Assembly (NCBI RefSeq): GCF_000169175.1 | Contig: NZ_AAWS01000019.1 | Location: 1 to 64,000, forward strand | From: Microscilla marina ATCC 23134 | GTDB lineage: Bacteria; Bacteroidota; Bacteroidia; Cytophagales; Microscillaceae | Length of the DNA stretch: 64,000 nucleotides | Direction: 5' to 3' | Shown: in pieces, positions 50,631 through 59,300 of the stretch | Layout: every line of letters begins with the position of its first letter | Numbering within the stretch: the stretch's first letter is position 1 | Notes under the pieces: model-generated | Seen by the model: the letters and a program-made list of their open reading frames with translations, nothing else | Databases searched by the model: none | Told to the model about the DNA's origin: nothing | Program-made: the position numbers and the translations under genes

Positions 50631-51071
50631 TTATTGCCAAAACAACTCCTTACTGGCGCGTTGCCCGCTGGGAGCGATGACCGACACCAGGTAAATACCC
50701 GGACGGAGCTTGTCTAACTTAAGGGTGTGTGCCTGGGCGTTGGTCTGCAGGGTGTCGCTATGAATGGCAACATGCCCTACATCGGTTATGGCTACTACCA
50801 CCCCATCGTTGGGTTGCATATCAAAGCTTACTTTCACTTCTTTGGCTTCAAGGCTGGGCTCCATGGTCAGTAGCTTTACTTTATAGTTTTTTTTTATTTC
50901 GTTTTTTGCTTCTGTTTCCACCTTTTTTTTGGGAGAAGGAGGTGCTTCAGACCTGTGCGTGGTCTGATTTTCGGGGATAGTTTTTTCAGTTTTTCCAGAA
51001 GGCTGGCAAGCCGCCAGCCAAAGTAAGCTACTGATGGCTACTCCCACCAAAATATGTTTCCATGTTTTCAT
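50631..51071 (-). CDS. Lipoprotein with T9SS-tail-like C-terminal domain
   Basis: 146 residues from ATG 51071. The signal peptide ends in the lipobox LWLAAC, so the mature protein starts with a lipidated Cys. A Lys/Glu/Pro linker (about 25-65) leads to a C-terminal beta-sandwich (about 70-146; VKVSFDMQPNDGVVVAITD, LKLDKLRPGIYLVSVIAPSG) that resembles the type A sorting domain of T9SS substrates (L-xxGxYxVxVxxxG). Having both a lipobox and such a tail is odd; the domain may serve here only as a fold. A type A dispersed repeat lies directly upstream. Confidence 0.7.
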   Translation of the reverse strand: MKTWKHILVGVAISSLLWLAACQPSGKTEKTIPENQTTHRSEAPPSPKKKVETEAKNEIKKNYKVKLLTMEPSLEAKEVKVSFDMQPNDGVVVAITDVGHVAIHSDTLQTNAQAHTLKLDKLRPGIYLVSVIAPSGQRASKELFWQ

Positions 51072-51101
51072 ATCATTGTTATATATTATGCTGTTGTTTC
51101 T

Positions 51102-51383
51102 ACAATACTCCGCAGTGATTTTAGTCAAAGTTGTTTGCTGTTTAACTTTGTTGAGCACCGATATACACCGGTATCTAAGGACTCGCCAGAGGTTCGGTTA
51201 TCAGTCATTGATGGATTTAAAAACTATTGAATTGGGTGTTTAGGCATAAAACCGAAACACTTTTAAAAATAAAGCGAGTACGCAATCTTAATATAAAATG
51301 CTGGCGTACAGCATTTAACAAGGTGAACATTTACTCGAATCAGCTATGGACTATCGACTAAATACTATGGACTATTGTTCTAT
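51102..51383. repeat. Dispersed intergenic repeat type A, copy 2
   Basis: Nearly the same sequence as 27193-27417, with a 56-base insertion at 51141-51196. It lies between two minus-strand genes and starts 31 bases upstream of the lipoprotein ATG. Confidence 0.85.
51141..51196. repeat. Type B element inserted in type A repeat
   Basis: A 56-base segment absent from the type A copy at 27193. It starts TTTAACTTTGTTGAGCACCG and contains CACCGGTATCTAAGGACTCG. It is closely similar to 11519-11573. The surrounding type A sequence continues without loss on both sides, so it looks like a clean insertion. Confidence 0.75.
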
Positions 51384-51392
51384 TTATTCAAT

Positions 51393-51422
51393 AAAAAACC
51401 ACCCAAACCAAGGCTTGGGTGG
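51393..51422 (-). terminator. Rho-independent terminator
   Basis: CCACCCAA / TTGGGTGG stem (51399-51406 and 51415-51422) with A6 on the left, a T tract on the minus strand, 16 bases after the stop of the gene at 51438. Confidence 0.88.
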
Positions 51423-51437
51423 CGGCCTGTCTATATA

Positions 51438-52007
51438 CTAAAACTTACCTGGCACCAGTTTTTTCTTCACATACAAGCGGAAACGATCATTTTGGCCCGA
51501 ACTATTTATATAGGTAAACTGTAGTGAGCCGTCATTTTGCGCAAACATCGCCAAATTACTTGTAGAGCTGTGTTGCAACATAACAAATAATCCGCCGTTA
51601 GGAGCTACTTCATTAGAGCGGCTTATCGTAGACATCAAACGCCACTTGTAGTTATTAGGAACATCAGCGATATTGTTATACTCTATTTTTTTAAAATTTA
51701 CGGAATTTCCTAGCCTACCAAGCAAATGATTGGGAGCCGCTGCTGATGCAATGAGGAAATCCTTATTGCCCAAATTCCTAAGAATGAGATACTGGCTCAA
51801 GTCATTGGTGGCAACGTGTACTTCATCTACTGCCTTGGCAGTGGTGAGGTCGGGCTGTATGGTAATGATTCTGTTGCCCCTCTTGAATGCCAATTGATAC
51901 AGGGTATAGTCACTTTGTGCCATCGCCAGGCTTGCCCACAGGCACAAGCAACTAAGTAATACGAGCTTTTTTCCCGCTGTATGGGATTTCAATTTAAATT
52001 TCAACAT
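51438..52007 (-). CDS. Secreted beta-rich protein of unknown function
   Basis: 189 residues; signal peptide (LVLLSCLCLWASLAMAQ, ending about residue 31). The mature part is beta-strand rich and built of similar short units (YTLYQLAFKRGNRIITIQP, QYLILRNLGNKDFLIASAA, LFVMLQHSSTSNLAMFAQ, LQFTYINSSGQNDRFRLYV), compatible with a beta-trefoil or ricin-B-like fold; this is only an impression. No cysteines in the mature part. It is followed by its own terminator and lies in a run of genes for secreted proteins. Confidence 0.7.
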   Translation of the reverse strand: MLKFKLKSHTAGKKLVLLSCLCLWASLAMAQSDYTLYQLAFKRGNRIITIQPDLTTAKAVDEVHVATNDLSQYLILRNLGNKDFLIASAAAPNHLLGRLGNSVNFKKIEYNNIADVPNNYKWRLMSTISRSNEVAPNGGLFVMLQHSSTSNLAMFAQNDGSLQFTYINSSGQNDRFRLYVKKKLVPGKF

Positions 52008-52138
52008 TGTTTGTAGGTTTTAAGGTGGAGGGAACAAAGCACAATCCACCAGGTTGCTCTGAGATAGTGCTTGTTTTTTGCCTCCAATTGATAAATATAA
52101 GTAGCGACTTGTAAGTACAGCGCAGGTGGTCATTGAAT

Positions 52139-52167
52139 GCCTGCCAGGTTTTCAAAACCTGGCAGGC
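52139..52167. other. Strong GC-rich hairpin after the 52216 gene
   Basis: GCCTGCCAGGTTTT / AAAACCTGGCAGGC, a 14-base perfect inverted repeat with a one-base centre. No T tract on either side. It is downstream of the minus-strand gene at 52216 and may stabilise the mRNA end or be a mobile-repeat palindrome. Confidence 0.6.
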
Positions 52168-52215
52168 ATAGCTAGAACAGCCTACGCTGTCTATGTAAAT
52201 TGCTACTTGAAAAGA

Positions 52216-53244
52216 TTACTTATTTTTTTGCTGTTTTTCCAGCTTTTCCAAACGCTTGAGCAAAGCCTTCATTTGCTGGTTTTGCTGCTTGAGTTGCTTA
52301 TGCTGGGCAATGGTGTGCAGGGTAAGTTCTTCTACCTTTTCTACCAACAATACATTGATTTGCCCTACATTCATTCCATCCTTGATTACCTTTTCGGCTT
52401 TGGGTACTTTGGGCAGGTGGTGGTGGGCGTTGATATACGCCTCTACTTGCTCCAGGGGCATCAAGTCATAGCCTTTAGCAAACACATAATCGGGAAAAGA
52501 ACCAATAGTGAGGTGGAGGGTTTTAAAAGTAGCACCGTTGCCATTTACTGCCCCTGAAAAAGTACCCGAGGTTCCAGTAAAAGCTCCGGTAAATTCAGCT
52601 GAAGTGCCAGTAAGGGCGCCAGTAAATTTAGCGGTACCATTTACGTGGAGTTTTGCTGAGGGCGAGTTGGTACCAATGCCTACATTGTCATTGCTATGAA
52701 TACGCATGGTTTCATTTTTACTATTATTTTTGAAAATAATCTCATCATCGCCATTAGCATCCGTATCGGGTTGAAAAACAATTTCACCATAGCTAGTAAA
52801 GCTTCCATTTTGTATTTCTATATCTCCGTTTTTTACAGTCAGTCTTGCATTAATGTTATGCGACGTAGGGTCAGTGGTACCTATACCTACACTACCAGAG
52901 CCAAGGATAGTCATCTTGCGGTCAGCATTTACAAGAAAGCCCATGTTGCCACTGGAAGTTGCTATCCTGTTATTACTGGGAAGGTAAACCTGCTCTCCTC
53001 TATGTATTTCAAAAACCCCGCTAGCATGCACTGTTAGGTACTTTGAGTGTGGGCTACCATTGGATCTACCAATATAGAGGTTGTCACCTGAGAGGGAACC
53101 ATCACCTTTATTACTTTCTATGAACCAATCGTTCCCAGTGTTGTTAATATGATACGCATCACGCTTATGTTGCGCCTTCAATTCAAAAGTAAGCATGGTC
53201 AATAATGCCAATGCCATGAAATGCCATGTGATCTTTTTCATCAT
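52216..53244 (-). CDS. Secreted tail-fibre-like protein with coiled-coil C terminus
   Basis: 342 residues; signal peptide ends LKAQ. The middle contains repeated strands of the kind seen in fibre or stalk proteins (SVGIGTTDP, NVGIGTNSPSAKLHVNGTAKF, then a GTSAEFTGAFTGTSGTFSGAV repeat). The C-terminal module has FPDYVFAKGYDLMPLEQVEAYI, HHHLPKVPKAEKV, MNVGQINVLLVEKVEELTLH and a long coiled coil. This module is very common in Bacteroidota surface proteins and resembles the intramolecular chaperone end of phage fibres. It is probably surface-exposed and trimeric. Transcription with the giant gene upstream is doubtful because a terminator (53282-53320) lies between them. Confidence 0.8.
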   Translation of the reverse strand: MMKKITWHFMALALLTMLTFELKAQHKRDAYHINNTGNDWFIESNKGDGSLSGDNLYIGRSNGSPHSKYLTVHASGVFEIHRGEQVYLPSNNRIATSSGNMGFLVNADRKMTILGSGSVGIGTTDPTSHNINARLTVKNGDIEIQNGSFTSYGEIVFQPDTDANGDDEIIFKNNSKNETMRIHSNDNVGIGTNSPSAKLHVNGTAKFTGALTGTSAEFTGAFTGTSGTFSGAVNGNGATFKTLHLTIGSFPDYVFAKGYDLMPLEQVEAYINAHHHLPKVPKAEKVIKDGMNVGQINVLLVEKVEELTLHTIAQHKQLKQQNQQMKALLKRLEKLEKQQKNK

Positions 53245-53281
53245 TGTGTATTTTAAAGTGTTCTATAAAAAATTAAATAAG

Positions 53282-53320
53282 AAACCAGGAAGGCAGACGG
53301 TTTGCCCGCCTTCCTGGTTT
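53282..53320 (-). terminator. Hairpin terminator of the giant gene
   Basis: Thirteen-base perfect stem AAACCAGGAAGGC / GCCTTCCTGGTTT with a 13-base loop, 13 bases after the stop codon. It is followed on the minus strand by an AT-rich but not pure-T stretch. Confidence 0.75.
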
Positions 53321-53332
53321 GGGTGATTATTG

Positions 53333-56300
53333 TTATTGAATAACCAAACGTTTGGTCAAAGTACCCTGGGCGGTGCTTAAGGTGTAAAAATACACCCCTT
53401 GAGCCAGCCCCGAGGGTACGTCCCAACGCACCGAGTGCTGCCCGGCAGTTTGGGTAGCCTCTGCCAACACAGCCACCTCTTGCCCTTGAGCGTTATGCAC
53501 GCTCAGGCGCACTTGCCCTGCTTCGGGCAAACGGTACCCAATGTGGGTAAAGCCTCCCGACACAGGGTTGGGGGTATTCTGGAAGAGTTGCAAACCAGTG
53601 GTTGTGGGTTGGGTAGCCTGCGCTTCCTGGCTCAACCTAAATACATAAGGTTGGGCAATGCTTCCTTCCAGGGCTGCTGCCTGTACTTTGAGGGAGTTAT
53701 CCAACGGCAGGCGTTGCCCGCTGTGGCGTTCTACCAGCTCAAAGCGCAGGTTTTCGGTGGCAGTATGGGTATACGCCGTCAAGAAATAATACCGCTTATC
53801 CTCTATTTGTTGAGGAATGGCAATGCCGCGTACTTCGTTGCCCACAAAAGCCACCACCATATAGGCTTGCTCATTTTTGAGCGTCTCCTGAGTCTCTAAT
53901 ACCCCAGTAAGGTAACTAGAGCGAGCAAAAGCATGCGGGTTTACCTGCAGCTGCAAGCGTTGGGCATCTGTCATCACAGTTTTTACCGGAGCCGTCACCA
54001 GGCTACTGGTGCGCACATTGGCGGTACTCACGCTTGAGTAATTCAGCGTAGAGGCATTCGCCACCTTGATGGCATACCCCTGGTTGGGTATCATATGCGT
54101 CAGCGAGCCCACCCAGGCTGTACTGTTGTCGCTTAGCTGGGTATATACAGCGTTGCCTTGTTGTCCTATAATTACATCGCCTACCGTTGGGTCAGGGTTC
54201 AATCTTGCCATCGCCTGGGCTACGCTTATAGCATCAGTGCGGGTATACCCCAGCGGGTTGTAGTCAGTGCGGAAATCATTGTAGCCAGGGTTGGCTGCCA
54301 GTGCAATGGGGTGGCTGGTGTTGGCACTGTACCCGGTAATTTGTAAAGTACGAGGGGCGCGTACCTCCACCTTATACGATTGGGTAATGTCCAACTCACC
54401 ATTTAGGTCTGCACGTATATAGCTCTCGTCGTGCTTGATGATGATGTCGCCTGTCTCAAAACCTTGGATATTACTCAAAGAAAGCGTGGTGCCATCCTGC
54501 ACATCACTTACCCGGAAACTCACCCAGTAAATGCCCGCTGTATTAAACTTCAAGGAGTATTGCACCTTGCCCTGGTAGTCTGCATCAAGGGTTTGGGTAA
54601 CAGTATTACCGTTGCTAAAACTACCTGTACCTATAGGGGTTTCCTGGCAAGCCGTTGCCTCCCACAAATACACCGTATAGTTGCCATGAGGATCGTGAGA
54701 ATAAATATTCAAAGAAGCCTTGGCTTCGTTGCCTACTTGTGCCACGGTACCCTTGCCTATCAGGGTGCCCGTGTTGTTTCTCACCAGCAGGGTTTTGCCG
54801 ATAGCATCGGTATAGGGTACGCCCGATTTTTCGAGGGTAAAGTTGGCGGCAATACTTACGAAAAAGTCGCTGGGATTGAGGGTCAAGTGGGTCTCGTCAC
54901 AATTGACAATCACCTTTACATCCAGGGTTTCGTAACCTAGCAAAGTAGCCCCCTGGGTTACTTTGGCTTTTACCTGCCCGATATACGTACCTGCACTGAG
55001 CCAGGCAGCCGTAGTAAAGGTCACCGGATGGGTATGCCCCGAAGGCAACACATACTTGCCGTTGCTTTGCGAAGCAGGGTTATCGGCGGTTAACCACATG
55101 GGTACTTCGGTAAACTCATAAGTAAGCTCTGAAGCATTGCTGCTGACCAAACTGGCACTAAACGAGCCACTGCTACCCGCTGTTTGGCTCAGGGTATGGT
55201 TGGCGGGAGCCCAGGCTACATGGTTGCCATCTACCCTAAAAGTCCACGATTTGCCCGTAGCTGGGTTACCGTATGCATCGGTTACCCTGTCATCGGTAAT
55301 ATTTACCGTAAGCAAAGCCCCCTCAAGCAGTTCTGCTGCGTAAGTAGCCACCGGCTGTATAATTACCTGGGTTTGGTCGGCAGAGGTGGTTACTTCTACT
55401 GGTATGTCGTGAATAATGGTTTCCAGGTGCAGCGGGGCTGCCTGGTCTTTTTCTACATAAGTGACCCCGGTTTGGGTAGTGCCACTGGTTTTTCCGGTAA
55501 AATCACGGATGGCTTCTCCTGCCGGAGCTATGTCATCCAGCACATAATATGCCTGAAGACCGTCTTCAGTACCTATCAGGCGTTGGTGCATATTAGTGCG
55601 GATCACCCCTTCGGGCAATGCCTTGTTCCAGATACGTATTTCGTCCAGCCCTCCCTTGAAGCCTTCCGAACCATTGGGTTGGGCAATGATCAGGTCGCTG
55701 TTATTGACCGTAAAATTGCTTACCCCGCTAAAGGTACTTTTTGCCAGAACTCCATTCAGGTAAATTTTGAGGGTATTGTAGCTATCACCTTTGATGTACA
55801 CCACCGCCACGTGGGTCCAACCATCAGTGTCCAATGATTGATCGGTGAGGGCATCGCTTTGCCCAGCGTATATTTTATTGCCCTGAGCAAAAGATATAGC
55901 AATATTGCTGCCTTTGGTAATAATAGGTGTATTGGCTACACTACTGTGGGTTTTGTTGGGTTTTGCCCAAAACTCCACCGTATAAGAGCCGTCCAGATCC
56001 AGTACGCTTTGGTCGGGTATGGTGACCTGGTCGTTTGTTTGGTCAAACCAAGCCGACTTGGGTGTATACGCTACCCCACCCAAAATGCCTCGCAACGATA
56101 CGCTCAAAGGATTTACCCCATTGGCGTTCAAGGCTTTGTTGTAAGTAGCCGTGGCAAGGGCACCACTGGTGGTGCTGCCATCCAGCGGGGTTACACTCAC
56201 AATGGTAGGCGTAGCACGTTGTATGTTACCACTGATCCAGTCACTGGGGGTATTGGTTTGCCAGGCTTCGGCTTCGTTGCCACATACTGGTATGATGCGT

Positions 56301-59300
56301 ACCCGGTAAGCCTGATCAGCACCAATGGCGTCCGTATGGAGGGTATAGCTATAATAGTCTTGAGCATCGGCATTGCCCAGCTCTGCCAGCGCCACATCTT
56401 TGATAAACTGGGGTTCGTTGGAGTTTTCGAGGGCAAACTCAATGCGTACCTTGGCAAAAGTGCTATGCGGAGTTACTGGCTTGAACTTAAAATCCAGTTG
56501 GTTGTCCGAAGTACTGTTTACCACCCAGTTGTTGGCAGGAGCTACCACCTCCATACTGCCCGCACAAGGGGCGTGAAAGTTGGCATTCAGGCGTACCACA
56601 TCGCGTACTCTGACATACTCGGTGTCATCACTGTTGTATACTACAGCTGCTTTATCATCTCCAATCACTTTGTCATCACTATATATAGGTTCACCAGTAG
56701 CATCATCAAAATCAATAATGGTTCGTTCTCCACCATAGTAGTCAAAGGGGTCACCACAATCAGTCTCTAATACCAGTGGTATATTGGAAAAAGATACAGG
56801 TGCATCATCCCCCCTTCGGTAGGCTTCTATCCGAATGGTTTTGGTTTCGCCCGGTTCTAAAGGGTACGAATACCCATCGGAAGACAATACGGCATCTGCC
56901 AGATTTTCAACCTTCATCTCAATACCAGTAGGTAAATGGTTTATAGGTATTCTGACGCGCAAATTCTTTGCAAACCCGGCATTGACAGGTTCGTTTAAAG
57001 GTTGTACATTGCTCATCTGTACCTCGAAAATGGCGGTGCCATCCAAATCAGCCCAGGCTGTAGTATTGGTTACAGTCAATTGTGCCCCAATCCGAGCCAC
57101 CGTATTTTTCTCTACCGGACACATAGATTGCCCCGCTTTGGCTACGATAATTGGGGTAGGGTATAACGGGTCTTTTCGGATCAATACATTGAATTGATCT
57201 TCTACATCGTCATCGCTCAAGTTGAGCTCAAACGATTTTGAGTCGCTGCTGCCTCCTCCATAACTTTGTGTAAAGCCAAAGCCTGTTTCTATAGAACCTT
57301 CTACATTAACTACCCCAAAACCTATATTGATGAAGTTTTGATAGTGCGTGGTTAAATCCAGGCTTTCGCTAAATTCTCTGGTTTCACTTGTTGATTTGTT
57401 TCCTCCAATTTCATAATTTACATCTATGCTACCACTAAATGCCAAAGATTTGGGTAAGCTTTCGTTTCCTGCGGCATTTTTCATTTTAAAGGCTTCGTTA
57501 TTGCTACCACCAAATACTGCCTGACGATTCTGGAGTGTTTTCTCCAAATGGCTTTGCCACATTTTTCTTTGTATATCATACTCTTCGATACTTGTTACCC
57601 TTTCTTTATCGTCATCAGATAAACTGTCCCACTGACCTTCATCTTCGGCGTTACTGTTGGACAGTTGCGCACGCAAAGTGGTGATCAGGTCATCCAGGCG
57701 AGGAATAACGCTATTTTCTATTGCCCAACGGGTATAATAAAAAGGAACTCCTGGAGCAGTGGCTATGGTGGCGTCTTCGGTGGTGAGGGTAGCCGTACAT
57801 CCTGATACTGTAATGCTCTTGCCCGAACCCATGTATACCACTTCTGCATTGCCAATAAACATATCGCTTTGTGCACCTGGCAAGGGGATGACTCCGGAAG
57901 GAGTAGAAATGGCTTGATTAAAAGTAAGGCTGTAACTATTAGTGGTCTCTCCGCCAGAGGTAAACTCAAAGGTTCCTTCCCCCCCTTGCTCTAATTCTAT
58001 TTCTACTGCTTTGTCAAGCGCTCCTATACCCCCTATATAAGTTTCTTTTGAATACCCATAACTGAATTTAGTAGCACTTTTTATATGTTGGTTGTCTCCA
58101 AAAGAAGTTTGGTAGTTGATCTCACTGCCCTTTGCCCAGGTAACACTGCTACCATCACCAGGAGGGTCATACAATACCTGCTTTATGCTGGGGTAAGTCA
58201 AGGTAAAGTTTTGGTTTTCGTCTTGTACGGTACCCGTTACCCAAGCCGTAAGCGAGGTGCTGGTATTTTGGTCGGTCACATTCACTCGTAAGCTACGAGT
58301 ATGCTCTCCAACAAAATTAGGGTAGTTGGCCCATATCACCACGGTATCTTGCCCACTAGTCGAGGTAAATGGTGCATCAGGCGAACTCCCCACTACGTCG
58401 TCTTTGCCGTGGTACTGAGGCAAATCTCCTGACACATAATAGTTGGTACCAGACTTGTAACATTTACTGCTGCCATACTCCTCATAAAACTCCAGTGCCA
58501 CCTGGTATTGGGTTTGTTGCTCCAAGGTGTAATGGTCGTTGCTGCTACAATACTGGTTGGTAGCCAAGTCTTGAAAGGTGTTATCTTCATCCAGTACTTT
58601 TATCACCTTGGCGGCTACTTGCAAGGGGCTGTTGTAAGCCACATTCATGGTGTTCCAGCCCTGGGTAATGTCTACCCCAAACTCTGTCTTGACAATAGAA
58701 TTATCATCTTGATTGGTGAGCTCTACTTTATATATGCCAGGCAATAAGCCCTCTACAGTAAACACCGTGCCTTCGCTGTTGAAAATATCGGCAGCAGAGG
58801 GGGTAGTGCTTGCGGTAAATGTTTTTTGGTAAGCAGGTTGCTGTACATCAGTACGGGTGATGGTCACATCCCACAGCCCAATGTTGTTGTTGCAGGGAAT
58901 GGTAATGTTGCCCGTAATGCCATAGCGGGTGTGGTTATAAAAATTAATACTCGATGCGGGCTCGGTTACATTCCATACCTGTTGCTCGGTTTGGGCATAG
59001 TTACCTTGTGCGGCGTACTCGTATTTGTACTGGCGTACATAAGGATTGATAGTAGTAGTACTAAACGCAGGCATGGTAGACTCATCGGATGGGTCAACCA
59101 GTCGGTTCAGGGCAAGGTCTTGGCTATCCGTCGTTTTACTCACCAACCGTAAAACCTCACTACCCGCCAGGTTTTCATCAAAACTAAACGATGCCACCAG
59201 CAGGGCTTCATCTCCGGCAATGTAGTTGCCTGCTTTCAAATCAGCCAAGTTACTCAAGCCATAAGCCTCGCTGCGCTGTTCTATCAAATGCAAATGCCCT

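Noticed and set aside
50125-50717. Plus-strand ORFs of 113 and 109 codons
   Set aside because: Both run through the direct repeats (SSNTNREDHSK appears in both for that reason) and, at the end, antisense to the lipoprotein gene. There is no start context or family.
55184-56770. Long antisense ORFs (up to 310 codons) inside the giant gene
   Set aside because: They are mirror frames of a 2908-codon gene with clear domains; their translations show no domain and odd composition.
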